Shown: in pieces, positions 38,637 through 48,935 of the stretch
Position numbering within the stretch: the first letter of the stretch is position 1
Layout: every line of letters starts with the position of its first letter
Source of the DNA: Bacteroidota bacterium
GTDB taxonomy: Bacteria > Bacteroidota > Rhodothermia > Balneolales > Balneolaceae
Length of the DNA: 64,000 bases
Direction of reading: 5' to 3'
Assembly (NCBI GenBank): GCA_027621355.1
Contig: JAQCBZ010000004.1
Span: 1-64,000 of the forward strand
The notes under the pieces: model-generated
Seen by the model: the letters and a program-made list of their open reading frames with translations, nothing else
Database searches by the model: none
Told to the model about the DNA's origin: nothing
Made by a program: the position numbers and the translations under genes

Positions 38637-41405
38637 CTAGAAGTCAAATTTCAATCCAGCGTTCATGCGGATGCTATAGTACTCAGCCTGCATGGTATAA
38701 TCTTGGAATCCTTGATAGTAGCGAAGTGGCTGGTTGGTTAGGTTGTTTGCCTCTACGAAGAATCTCAGCTTCGGAGTGATCGTATACGCAGCATTTGCAT
38801 CAACAAATGTCTGCTCATCATAGTAGCGATCAAATGCGGCCTCTTCACCAATTTCGTCTACGTAATCACTTGTATAGTTGAGTGACACACGCGCAGAGAA
38901 CTTCGCGTCTTCGTATGATAGCGACGCATTGAGTGTGTTCTCAGCCGTTCCAGGCAGGTCAAGGTCGTCGCGCACTTCCCCATCTTCGTTGCGAATCCCA
39001 TCCGCACTACTCGTGACATACGTGTAGTTTAGGTAGATACCTAGGTTTGAGAGTGCACCAGGAAGGAAATCTAGCTGTCGTTGAATAGCAATCTCAGCAC
39101 CAAATAATGACGCATCATCCCCATTTTTTGGTTGGAATCGTGAGTCAAACGTGTTGCTAGTCACTGGGTCTACATAATCTTTGTCTTCAAACACATAGAT
39201 ATAGTTCTGAAGGGATTTGAAGAACACACCCCCAGAGATTAGACCGACATTGCTGAAATAGCGCTCCGCCATGAAATCGAAGTTCATCGACGTGGTAGGC
39301 TCAAGAAGTGGATTCCCTTCACCAAGCTCATTATCCTCGCGATTTACGGCACGGTATGGAACCAAATCGTAGTAATTTGGACGTGCAATGGTGTTGGTCC
39401 ATGCCGCACGAATAACGGTATTGGCATCCACAGCAAATCGAGCATTTAAGCCTGGCATCACATTGCTGTAATTCTCTGTATTGCTGATCCCTTCGCGAGA
39501 CGCAGCTTCGTCGAAGTCACCATCTTCGTCCAATACAAGCTGGTTTCCAGTATAATCAATCTCTGTAGCTTCGAGTCGCACACCTGCAATCACGGAGAAG
39601 CGATCATTAAACGCATAGTTGGTCATGGCATACCCACCTACGACTGTTTCAGTGGCTTCAAAGTTATCTGCGAAATACTCATCATAGACCGCTTCTTTCT
39701 CAAACAATGAGCTGTTTTGAAGATCTAAATCACCAAGAAGTCTTTCGGACGCGAAGTTTCCAGACTTGTAGTTACCTGCTTCATAGTCAGAAAGGGTTTT
39801 GTCAATGGAACCTGCTGAGGCCATTGTTGCAAGTTGATCCTCTAGTGATCCAATTGGCTTATACTCGAAGAAATCATTATCACGTAACTTATCTTTCTGC
39901 TTGAAAGATGCTCCAGCTTTGAGGTATGAAGCGTACTCTCCAACAGGTAGCTCGAGGTTCAAGCGAAAGGATTTGTCGATATCTTCTGTGTACTGACGCT
40001 CTTCTGTAATCTCATCTAGTTCCATATTTCCACCATCAAACGATTGTTCTTCGATGACAGGGAATTTTGTGTTCGAAGGGTCAAATGCAATCAGTACTTT
40101 ATCATCGGATTCAAAAGCAATGTATCGCTCATTGGGACGTTTTTCAGAAGCTTTGGCGTACGCACCTACCCAGTCAACTTCGATTCCAGAGGAGGTTACA
40201 TGCTGGCCGGCTAAAGAGTATGCCATAGCACGTTGATCCTCGAGTCGTCGGTAATCTACTCTGTCGTTACCCACACCACCTTTTGTCTCTCTTTGGATTC
40301 GTGCCAAAGCGGTTCCGTTCCCTTGATCATCGAATCGATCAAAATCTACTCGGAAACGATTTTCCCAGTCATCACGGTGGTTGTAGAGAGCTTTGAACGT
40401 TATGGAGTTATTCTCATTAAATGCGTAGTCAATCGTGGTTGAAACAGAACGGCGGATGCGCTGCAATTCATACAATCGAATTTGAAATTCATCCAATTCA
40501 CCTCCATCCCATTCACCCTCATAATTGTGGGATCCAAGTTTGTGGTCATGGATAGAGCCAGAGACAATTACGCCCAATTTGCCGTTGGCAAAACGATTAC
40601 CTACAACTACGGACCCAAGATAGATGGGCTCATCGCGAAGGAAATTATATCCAGAGCCTAACGTACCAGAAACACGAAGGCCATTTGGAGCAGCACGTGT
40701 AATCAAGTTCACAGAAGCACCAATCGCATCGGCGTCCATATCTGGAGTGACCGCTTTGTTCACTTCAATAGATTGGATCATATCGGCAGGGACGAGGTCA
40801 AGTTGAACGGTACGAGATTCAGCCTCTGCAGAAGGGATACGCTCACCATTAATCGTTACTGAGTTGAGGCGAGGCGCTGTACCACGGATCAAACCGAAAC
40901 GCGCTTCCCCTTGATCCACCTGCGTAGTGATTCCTGGGATTCGCTTCAGAGCGTCCCCAACGTTCGCATCAGGGAATCGACCCACTTGGTCAGATGCGAC
41001 TACATTGGTGATATTTGCGTTCGCTTTTTGTTGGTTAAGAGCAGCTGCTTGTCCACGCAGGCCTATACCAAGGACAACAACTTCATCGCCTTCAAGAACA
41101 CCAGACTCTAAAACGACTTCAAGAGCTGTGGTCTGAAAGGCTTCAATTTCAAATGTAATTTCAGCAGCTTGGTAGCCTATATAAGAAACAACTAATACAT
41201 GCTCTCCTGCAGGGAGCCCTGAGAGGCGAAATTCTCCAAATTGATTGGCTGACGTTCCGAATGTGGTGCCTTCAACTTGAATGGTTGCGCCCGGAAGAGC
41301 TAAATTGCTTTCGCTGTCAAGTACGACACCCGTTAGTTGACCCGTTTGGGCATAAGAAAATGCTCCTATTAACAGAGCAAAAAAGGTTGTAGCTAAGGTT
41401 TTCAT
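38637..41405 (-). CDS. TonB-dependent receptor (TonB-Xanth-Caul-like, with carboxypeptidase-regulatory-like N-terminal domain)
   Basis: GVVLDSESNLALPGATIQVEGT; VGRFPDANVGDALKRIPGITTQVDQGEARFGLIRG plug; C-terminal LKFDF; likely start at 41405. Confidence 0.93.
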   Translation of the reverse strand: MKTLATTFFALLIGAFSYAQTGQLTGVVLDSESNLALPGATIQVEGTTFGTSANQFGEFRLSGLPAGEHVLVVSYIGYQAAEITFEIEAFQTTALEVVLESGVLEGDEVVVLGIGLRGQAAALNQQKANANITNVVASDQVGRFPDANVGDALKRIPGITTQVDQGEARFGLIRGTAPRLNSVTINGERIPSAEAESRTVQLDLVPADMIQSIEVNKAVTPDMDADAIGASVNLITRAAPNGLRVSGTLGSGYNFLRDEPIYLGSVVVGNRFANGKLGVIVSGSIHDHKLGSHNYEGEWDGGELDEFQIRLYELQRIRRSVSTTIDYAFNENNSITFKALYNHRDDWENRFRVDFDRFDDQGNGTALARIQRETKGGVGNDRVDYRRLEDQRAMAYSLAGQHVTSSGIEVDWVGAYAKASEKRPNERYIAFESDDKVLIAFDPSNTKFPVIEEQSFDGGNMELDEITEERQYTEDIDKSFRLNLELPVGEYASYLKAGASFKQKDKLRDNDFFEYKPIGSLEDQLATMASAGSIDKTLSDYEAGNYKSGNFASERLLGDLDLQNSSLFEKEAVYDEYFADNFEATETVVGGYAMTNYAFNDRFSVIAGVRLEATEIDYTGNQLVLDEDGDFDEAASREGISNTENYSNVMPGLNARFAVDANTVIRAAWTNTIARPNYYDLVPYRAVNREDNELGEGNPLLEPTTSMNFDFMAERYFSNVGLISGGVFFKSLQNYIYVFEDKDYVDPVTSNTFDSRFQPKNGDDASLFGAEIAIQRQLDFLPGALSNLGIYLNYTYVTSSADGIRNEDGEVRDDLDLPGTAENTLNASLSYEDAKFSARVSLNYTSDYVDEIGEEAAFDRYYDEQTFVDANAAYTITPKLRFFVEANNLTNQPLRYYQGFQDYTMQAEYYSIRMNAGLKFDF

Positions 41406-41482
41406 GGTAAGATTGAGCTTAGATTTTGGTATTTGCACAGTGGTGCATGTTACTTGTGAAAGTTTAGCCCTTCAAGGTGTCC

Positions 41483-41514
41483 TTAACGTAATGCGAATGT
41501 TACCATTGCGTTAA
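41483..41514. promoter_or_regulatory. Inverted repeat in the divergent TBDR/Usp intergenic region
   Basis: TTAACGTAATG-N10-CATTGCGTTAA, 11-bp arms with one mismatch, 78 bp upstream of the TBDR start. Confidence 0.5.
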
Positions 41515-41652
41515 CAGGGGCTGTGCAATTGGGTCCTTTATCTTGTATGTTGAGGTGTGTAATATTCTTTGACCCGAGCAGTATTTTGTATTGTTTGCGC
41601 CCTGATATTGCCGCTGTAACCTGAACGTCACCAAATCCTTGGGAGGGAGATC

Positions 41653-42639
41653 ATGGACTCTATTATTCAAAATATTCTTGTGCCAACGGACTTCTCTAAA
41701 AGTTCTGAGAAGGCGTATATCGTGGCAGCCAATCTAGCCAAGACCTACGGAGCGACGGTAGACTTTCTTCACATTATCCCAACGCTGAAGTATTTCCGAG
41801 AGAGCGTAAACAAAATGGGAATCCCTTTTGATATGGATGAGGAGTTTTATCCACATGCTCAAAGAGATGCGAAACATCGAATGGAACAAGCGGCACAGGA
41901 TTATTTGAAAGAAGAGCATCGAGGGGAGCTATACACAGCCATTGAACCCCGTACTGCAGGAGCGATAGCACAATTCGCAGATAAACACAGCCACGATCTT
42001 ATCGTTGTTGGCGAGCGAGGCGCAGGAGAGACCCACTGGTTTAGAGGGTCCACCACTGAAAGATTGATTCGCCAAGCCAAAGTCCCTGTGTTCGCTGTCG
42101 ATGATTCGTTTCAAATCGAGTCTATCAAGAAGATTCTCGTCCCGACGGATGGAAGCCATTTGTCTCTCCAGGCACTGAAAATGGCCTTACCCCTAGCCGT
42201 GACGTTCAAAGCGTCTATTGAGTTGTTTCATGTCCTAGAGCTCTATGGTGTGTCTTGGGATGATGTACCTCGACAGCCTGATCAAGATGAGGAGAGTCAT
42301 GCAAGAGTCGCCATACTTAATCAGATCACTACCTTGCTGGAAAAAAATGGCGCCTTTGATGGGGTAAGCTTCGCTAAAAAATCAGAGACAGAGCCCCTCT
42401 CCTTTGGATTTAGCATGGGCTCAGATACAGTCTCCGTGCCGTGTGATTTGAATGTGGCGCGGGGGGTTTCTGCTCACTACGAAATTGAACGCGAGGCGGT
42501 GGATGCTGCCGACATGGTCATCATGGCAACACATGGACACAGCGGACTTGCCCATTTGATCCTGGGATCCACCGCTGAGAAAGTGGCTCAATACGTTAAG
42601 AAGCCGGTTCTGACTGTTCGGCCCGAAGGACTTGAATAA
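41653..42639 (+). CDS. Universal stress protein with two tandem Usp domains
   Basis: NILVPTDFSKSSEKAY ... LIVVGERGAGETHWFRGSTTERLIRQAKVPVFAVDD; second domain KILVPTDGS...MATHGHSGLAHLILGSTAEKVAQYVKKPVLTVRP. Confidence 0.93.
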   Translation: MDSIIQNILVPTDFSKSSEKAYIVAANLAKTYGATVDFLHIIPTLKYFRESVNKMGIPFDMDEEFYPHAQRDAKHRMEQAAQDYLKEEHRGELYTAIEPRTAGAIAQFADKHSHDLIVVGERGAGETHWFRGSTTERLIRQAKVPVFAVDDSFQIESIKKILVPTDGSHLSLQALKMALPLAVTFKASIELFHVLELYGVSWDDVPRQPDQDEESHARVAILNQITTLLEKNGAFDGVSFAKKSETEPLSFGFSMGSDTVSVPCDLNVARGVSAHYEIEREAVDAADMVIMATHGHSGLAHLILGSTAEKVAQYVKKPVLTVRPEGLE

Positions 42640-43702
42640 GCGTCGTTAGGGCAAGGCCTGCGAGGATTCCGCCAAGACCTTGCCACGGGCGGGTGTTATT
42701 GGAGGGCCAAAAAGGTCCCGAAGCCGTCATTTTTCTGGATACTTCTTCGATAAGCACATCTGAATCACCCTCTACATGGGTTTGAAGAGCCGCGTCGGTT
42801 GCGCTTTCCGTTTGTGAGACTATTCTGCGAAACGTCATGGCAAAGGGATCTATAGCCTGCTCTTGGAGCTCCAGGACTAAAGGATCTTGGCTAGAAACCG
42901 TGAATGTTTCCTCCACTGTTTCTGTGATCACACGTTCCTGCCACGGCCATAAGACCACAAGGGAACCAATCAAAAAGCCAATCAATGTCATCATGGTTGG
43001 ATGATGGGCTCGCTGAAGAAGCCAACTCAAGAACCGTGCGAATAACGCAAGTCCAAGCGCAGCACCTAAGCCAAAAGGGATCAAGGCTGCAAGTGCATCC
43101 ATTGTGAAGGGGCCTCCTAGGTCACCAATTTTTGATAAAATAAACTCATATTTCTTGAGGACAAGCAAGATGTATGACCCAGAGATTCCAGGCAAAATCA
43201 TTGCGCATATAGCCACAGACCCACTCAAGAACAAAAACCATACGTCATCGGGTGTGTCAGCGGGGACAGTGGTCACAACTAACCCACCAAAGGCTGCACC
43301 TCCCAAGACAAAAAGGATGTGCCACCACTTTCGTTCGTGTCGTGGCATTCCTAACAGGATAATGGCGATAGAGCCCACGATGAGGCCAAAAAAGACTCCA
43401 TAGACAAGCTCTGGGTGGCTCATCATATAGCGTGGTAGAGGAAAGCCCTTGGTAAAAAAAGCAATCGCCGAGGCGATTCCTGTACCGAGCAACCCGAGAA
43501 AGACCCAATCAATACGGCGAAACGCATCCGCCCATCGCAGTTTGACAAGGTCTTGGGCAAAGGCAAGATTAAACGACTTGATGGCCGCGAGCAGTGGCGC
43601 ATAAATCCCTGTAATAAGGGCCATGGTTCCACCACTCACACCCGGCACAATGTCCGCTGCCCCCATTAAAAACCCCTTGAGGGCAAGAACAAGTCGTTTC
43701 AC
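42596..43702 (-). CDS. DUF368 family membrane protein (PopT-like polyprenyl-phosphate transporter family)
   Basis: LKGFLMGAADIVPGVSGGTMALITGIYAPLLAAI; ICAMILPGISGSYILLVLKKYE. Confidence 0.9.
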   Translation of the reverse strand: MKRLVLALKGFLMGAADIVPGVSGGTMALITGIYAPLLAAIKSFNLAFAQDLVKLRWADAFRRIDWVFLGLLGTGIASAIAFFTKGFPLPRYMMSHPELVYGVFFGLIVGSIAIILLGMPRHERKWWHILFVLGGAAFGGLVVTTVPADTPDDVWFLFLSGSVAICAMILPGISGSYILLVLKKYEFILSKIGDLGGPFTMDALAALIPFGLGAALGLALFARFLSWLLQRAHHPTMMTLIGFLIGSLVVLWPWQERVITETVEETFTVSSQDPLVLELQEQAIDPFAMTFRRIVSQTESATDAALQTHVEGDSDVLIEEVSRKMTASGPFWPSNNTRPWQGLGGILAGLALTTLIQVLRAEQSEPAS

Positions 43703-43720
43703 GCTACGTAGCTCCTCCTA

Positions 43721-46213
43721 TCAGTCCGGATCTAAAATGAGATCAATACGCTCAGATAGATCATTCAAATGAGCTCTTGTCATTCGATCACCCGTGTTGG
43801 ACGACGCACGATCCACTTGAGACTTCAGGGTCGTCAATTGCTCCCGTACCAACGGTCGGATATCAGACTGACTCACATCCACTGGTGTGAATCCATAGAA
43901 GCTTCTGAAAGCCGCTGGAATAGAAGGTAATTCTTCAGTCATGAGTTCTTCCATATGCTCCACAAAGGCTCGTTGCAGCGCTCGACGATGTACATCCACA
44001 GCACGACCTCGATTGAGCTCACTAAAGACCCCGCCACGGACTTCATCCATCAACTCCATCGCCGTGTAGGTTCCTTCAGAGCGACGCTCATAGTCGATTA
44101 GACGAGCCAATCGTTGAGGGTCCAATACTTGGTTTAGTACGCTTGCCTGAAGAGCACGGAACGCTTCTACAACAGACGCTTGATTAAACAACGCAAAGAG
44201 CTCTTCATTCAACGCCCATGTAGGTGAGCTGAAAGCGTGCTCATTCAAGAAATCAACCGCGCGTTCTTGTGTCTCTTTTTCTACAGGCTCATAGACAACA
44301 CCTTCCTGACCCTTCACTTTGTCATTCTCATAGACACCGCCAATGTTGGCCAACACATGACCCATGTAACGACCCCACTGAGTAATCACTTGACCGTATA
44401 ACTCCTCAAGGTCTTCGTATGTATCACGCTCGTCCGTTGTCCAGTCATTCAGATTCTCAAGGATAACCTCAAGGTTTTTGAGTCCAAGTTCTGAAGCGTA
44501 CATCGCATCATCGCCTAGGTCCTCATTTTGCGAGCGAGGATCAATTTTTGAGCTAGTTTGACGGCCATAAAAGAAACGTGGATCATCTGCTCTTTCTTCG
44601 ACCCATCCATCTAGGATTTCCTTTTGCTCCTCTAGTGACATATCTCCAAACCACGTATAGCCCCATTTTACAGACCATTCGTCATACTCCCCAATTTGTG
44701 GATGGAATTGAGTCACTCCATCACCTGGTTGTGCGATATAGTTAAAACGGGCATAATCCATTAAGGTCGGTGCGGTTCCATGGTTGCTCGTAAACGAAGG
44801 CGAACGCAACGAATCTACGGGATAGGCATAGCTCGAGCCATAGTTGTGTGGCAACCCAATCGTATGACCCACTTCATGAGCAGACACAAAGCGAATTAAT
44901 TCTCCCATCACCTCATCATCAAATTCTGCGCCACGAGCCTCAGGATTCGCCGCAGCGGTTTGTATGAAGTACCAATTACGAAGCAGGTTCATCACATTAT
45001 GATACCATCCAATATCACTTTCGAGGATCTGTCCAGAGCGTGGATCATGGACGTGGGGTCCATAGGCGTTTTGAACAGGAGATGCGAAATAACGGATCAC
45101 ACTGTAGCGAACATCCTCTGGGCTAAACTCAGGGTCTTCTTCCGGCGTTGGAGGGTCTTTGGCCATAATGGCATTCTTGAATCCAGCCGCTTCAAAGGCC
45201 TTTTGCCAATCATCGACCCCTTGCTTGAGATAAGGCCTCCACTTTTCGGGTGTTGCTGGATCGATATAATAGACGATAGGCTCAACAGGCTCAACTAATT
45301 CCCCACGCATATACGCTTCGGGATCTTTGGGAACCAGTTTCCACCGTGTAATGTAGCTCACTTCCTCTGCTTTTTGATTATCGAGCCCATAATCGGTCAT
45401 CGACACCGAGATATACCCTACACGAGCATCGGTTTTTCGCGCTTGATAGGGCTCTTCTGGAAGCAATACCATACTATGATTCACTTCGAGGGTGATGCTA
45501 CCAATATCACTGTTGGATGGAGGATTTCCAGCATCGTATGTCATGACATGTCGAGCCTCGACATTCTCAGGATAACTGCGAATACTCTCGATGAAGCTAC
45601 GATCGCTGTCCAAACGGCGAACTTGGTACGCTTTACGACGACCTTCTTGTAGACCAATGGCAGGGACATCTTTTGCAAAGAGTGGTGTCGCATTAATAAC
45701 CACACCAGAGCTATCCTTACCAAGTGACTCAATGTCAAAACTCAGGATAATGGGCTCTAGATTGGAATTTTGGACCGCTTTAAAAATCGGTTGGTCTTCG
45801 CTAGCCATATTTTCATAGGACTTACGACGAAGGAGAACCTTATCTCCTTTTCGCTCCCAAACGACTACCTGGGTGTTATTTTTCTCCCCACCATAACCAA
45901 TACTTGAGGCAGTACGAGCGATGCGAGAGACAAGCAACATATCGCGACCCAGCATCTCCTCTGGGATTTCATAATAGTACTCATCATCCTTGGAGTGAAC
46001 ATGGAACAGACCTTCGTCGGTCTCCATATCGTCCGTAATGACTTTATCATAGGCCTTCATCCCATCTTTGTCATTAGATCGCGAAGAAGAGGGTGCTGCA
46101 GTCGATTTGTTTTCCGTTTTGTCAACCGAAATGTTAAACATCGAACATCCTTGAGCGACAAAAAGGAGTACCACACCCCAGATGAGTGAGGAACGGGTCA
46201 TGTGTCGTTTCAT
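43721..46213 (-). CDS. Secreted zinc-dependent metalloprotease (DUF5117/DUF4953-type)
   Basis: FVSAHEVGHTIGLPHNYGSSYAYPVDSLRSPSFTSNHGTAPTLMDYARFNY; signal/lipobox-like VAQGC. Confidence 0.9.
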   Translation of the reverse strand: MKRHMTRSSLIWGVVLLFVAQGCSMFNISVDKTENKSTAAPSSSRSNDKDGMKAYDKVITDDMETDEGLFHVHSKDDEYYYEIPEEMLGRDMLLVSRIARTASSIGYGGEKNNTQVVVWERKGDKVLLRRKSYENMASEDQPIFKAVQNSNLEPIILSFDIESLGKDSSGVVINATPLFAKDVPAIGLQEGRRKAYQVRRLDSDRSFIESIRSYPENVEARHVMTYDAGNPPSNSDIGSITLEVNHSMVLLPEEPYQARKTDARVGYISVSMTDYGLDNQKAEEVSYITRWKLVPKDPEAYMRGELVEPVEPIVYYIDPATPEKWRPYLKQGVDDWQKAFEAAGFKNAIMAKDPPTPEEDPEFSPEDVRYSVIRYFASPVQNAYGPHVHDPRSGQILESDIGWYHNVMNLLRNWYFIQTAAANPEARGAEFDDEVMGELIRFVSAHEVGHTIGLPHNYGSSYAYPVDSLRSPSFTSNHGTAPTLMDYARFNYIAQPGDGVTQFHPQIGEYDEWSVKWGYTWFGDMSLEEQKEILDGWVEERADDPRFFYGRQTSSKIDPRSQNEDLGDDAMYASELGLKNLEVILENLNDWTTDERDTYEDLEELYGQVITQWGRYMGHVLANIGGVYENDKVKGQEGVVYEPVEKETQERAVDFLNEHAFSSPTWALNEELFALFNQASVVEAFRALQASVLNQVLDPQRLARLIDYERRSEGTYTAMELMDEVRGGVFSELNRGRAVDVHRRALQRAFVEHMEELMTEELPSIPAAFRSFYGFTPVDVSQSDIRPLVREQLTTLKSQVDRASSNTGDRMTRAHLNDLSERIDLILDPD

Positions 46214-46281
46214 AGTGAGAGAGGTTATGCTAGTGTACAATTAGACAGGAAAGCTACGCAAAGTGGTCACATTTCCAAATG

Positions 46282-47739
46282 TTAAGGCGTCCAGGCATCC
46301 ATCTTTTGACGAAGCACAGAAGGCACTTGTTCCATGGAAACTCGCGTTTGTTGCATGGTGTCACGGTCTCGAATGGTCACAGTTTGATCTTCTAGCCCGT
46401 CGAAATCGACCGTGATACAAAACGGTGTTCCGATTTCGTCTAATCGTCGATACCTTTTGCCAATCGATCCACTGGCATCATTCAATACAGTGAAATGGTC
46501 GCTTAAGTCAGCCTCTAGCTTGGACGCCACCTCTTGCAATTCTGGTTTCTTGACAAGTGGAAATATGCCCACTTGAATCGGTGCTAGTGCGGGGTGCATT
46601 TTTAGAACCGTTCGCACATCCCCTTCAACCTCTTCTTCTCGATAGGCATCGCACAGCACCATCAACATACATCGGTCGAGTCCTATCGAGGTTTCGATGA
46701 CGTATGGAATAAATTTGGATTGCGTTGCCTGATCGAAGACTTCCATTTTTTTACCCGAAAACTCTTGATGGCGTGTCATATCAAAATCGGTCCGATTGTG
46801 AACACCCTCTACCTCCTGCCAGCCGATAGGGAAATGGTAGTGAATATCAGCTGCTGCGCGTGCATAATGAGCCAATTTATCCTGTGGATGTGGCGCCACG
46901 CGTAAATGTTCTTTGCGGATTCCAAGCTCTAGATGCCAAGACATACGCTTTTCTAACCATTCATTGTATGCTTCTTCATCTGTCCCAGGAGCCACAAAAT
47001 ATTGCATCTCCATTTGCTCAAATTCTCTCATACGGAAAACAAATTGCCTAGCAACCACCTCGTTACGAAACGCCTTTCCAATTTGTGCGATTCCAAACGG
47101 AATCGACACTCGACTGGTGTCCATCACATTCTTCATATTGACGAATATTCCTTGCGCAGTTTCAGGTCGTAGGTAGATCCCATCATTGTCGCCGGCAGCA
47201 GCCACAGCTCCAAACTGTGTTTTAAACATCAGATTAAACTGACGAACGGCCGTCCAATCGAAGGCACCAGAATCTGGAGATTTGATTTCATACTCATGAA
47301 TAATGGCCTCAAGGTCTTCACATAATCCGTCGCGTGATCCAGCCGTATCCAGGGCCTCTTGGACCTTGGCTGCTTGATCAACTTTCCCATCTTTTTCTAG
47401 CTTAGCGATAAGTCCTTCGATTAAGTGATCCGCTCGATACCGCTTCTTGGATTGTTTGTCATCAATCATAGGATCATTAAACCCATCAACATGACCACTT
47501 GCCTCCCACACCTTGGGATGCATAAAAATCGAGGCATCAAGCCCAACAATATTGGCATGCTTCCTTGTCATGGCCTTCCACCACTGATCACGGATATTTC
47601 GGCGAAGCTCCACGCCCATCGGTCCGTAATCATACACAGCGCCAAGGCCCCCATAAATTTCGGAAGAGGGGTAAATAAACCCTCGTGCCTTGCTCAAGGA
47701 AACGATTTTATCGAGTTGTTGGAGGTGTTCGATCGACAT
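46282..47739 (-). CDS. glyS: Glycine--tRNA ligase (single-chain alpha2 type)
   Basis: ARGFIYPSSEIYGGLGAVYDYGPMGVELRRNI, YLRPETAQGIFVNMKNV. Confidence 0.97.
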   Translation of the reverse strand: MSIEHLQQLDKIVSLSKARGFIYPSSEIYGGLGAVYDYGPMGVELRRNIRDQWWKAMTRKHANIVGLDASIFMHPKVWEASGHVDGFNDPMIDDKQSKKRYRADHLIEGLIAKLEKDGKVDQAAKVQEALDTAGSRDGLCEDLEAIIHEYEIKSPDSGAFDWTAVRQFNLMFKTQFGAVAAAGDNDGIYLRPETAQGIFVNMKNVMDTSRVSIPFGIAQIGKAFRNEVVARQFVFRMREFEQMEMQYFVAPGTDEEAYNEWLEKRMSWHLELGIRKEHLRVAPHPQDKLAHYARAAADIHYHFPIGWQEVEGVHNRTDFDMTRHQEFSGKKMEVFDQATQSKFIPYVIETSIGLDRCMLMVLCDAYREEEVEGDVRTVLKMHPALAPIQVGIFPLVKKPELQEVASKLEADLSDHFTVLNDASGSIGKRYRRLDEIGTPFCITVDFDGLEDQTVTIRDRDTMQQTRVSMEQVPSVLRQKMDAWTP

Positions 47740-47792
47740 AAAAAAGCCTTATACTCAACTGATTATGATTAATTCATTGGAAGATAGGCAAA

Positions 47793-48803
47793 ATGAAACC
47801 TTCTAAAGTAGGGGTCTTAGGGGCTACGGGAGCAGTTGGGCAGATGTTTTGTCGCATGTTGGAACATCACCCATGGTTTGAGGTAGCCATTGTTGGGGCC
47901 TCTGAAGCCTCCTCAGGAAAACGCTATCGAGATGCTGTCACGTGGAGATTGGATTCAGAGATGCCTTCTGGGGTCGCCGATTTAACGATTCAATCCTGCA
48001 CTCCAGAGGCGTTTGAGGGGGTGGATCTTGTGTTTTCTGGGTTAGATTCAACGGTTGCGGAGAATACAGAGCTTGCGTTTGCAGAAGCTGGATGTACCGT
48101 AGTCTCAAACGCGAGTGCTCATCGTATGCATCCTGACGTTCCTTTAGTCGTACCCGAGGTGAATGGAGATGTGCTACGATCATTGTCACAACCATGGAGT
48201 GGACAGCTTGTGACCAATCCAAATTGTGTGGTGATCCCATTAGTCATGGTATTAAAGCCCATCGTGGATAGGTTTGGTATAGACTCTGTGCATGTGACAT
48301 CCATGCAGGCCTTATCTGGCGCTGGGTATCCCGGAGTGTCTGCGATGGATAGTGTGGGCAATATTCTACCCTTTATCCCTGGAGAAGAGCCCAAAATTGA
48401 AACAGAGCCACTCAAAATTCTTGGCCGAGATCTGGCGATTCGCTCTACAGCGGTGAGGGTCCCTGTAAGGCATGGCCATCTGTTAAGTATCCATCTTGGG
48501 TTTGAAGGAGCCACTCCTTCTGTGAATGAGGTCTCTCAATTATTGCAAACGTTTGAAACACCATCTTGGATGAAGGGATGTCCAAGTGCCCTAGACAAGG
48601 TGATCAAGGTGTATGATGACCCTATGCACCCGCAACCACGATTAGTCGAACAAGTAGGGCAAGGCATGGCCGTCCATGTCGGTCGAATTCGTGGGGAAGG
48701 TCCTTTGGGTATCTCATTGATGGCGTTAGGTCATAATACCATTCGTGGTGCGGTTGGTTGTGCCTTGTTGAATGCTGAGGTGCTTGCACTCCACCAAAGC
48801 TAA
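47793..48803 (+). CDS. asd: Aspartate-semialdehyde dehydrogenase
   Basis: VGVLGATGAVGQMFCRMLEHH, TNPNCVVIPLVM, MQALSGAGYPG, VRVPVRHGH. Confidence 0.96.
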   Translation: MKPSKVGVLGATGAVGQMFCRMLEHHPWFEVAIVGASEASSGKRYRDAVTWRLDSEMPSGVADLTIQSCTPEAFEGVDLVFSGLDSTVAENTELAFAEAGCTVVSNASAHRMHPDVPLVVPEVNGDVLRSLSQPWSGQLVTNPNCVVIPLVMVLKPIVDRFGIDSVHVTSMQALSGAGYPGVSAMDSVGNILPFIPGEEPKIETEPLKILGRDLAIRSTAVRVPVRHGHLLSIHLGFEGATPSVNEVSQLLQTFETPSWMKGCPSALDKVIKVYDDPMHPQPRLVEQVGQGMAVHVGRIRGEGPLGISLMALGHNTIRGAVGCALLNAEVLALHQS

Positions 48804-48935
48804 GTCCGTTGGCTCTGCTGGTGGTGATGCAGATGGTTGCGAGTGAATCCTCTCTAAGGATAATCAAAGAGCCGATTCAAAATTTATTTCGAGTTGAATG
48901 TAAGGAATGAGTGCGCTGTGGTTCTGTAAAGGACG

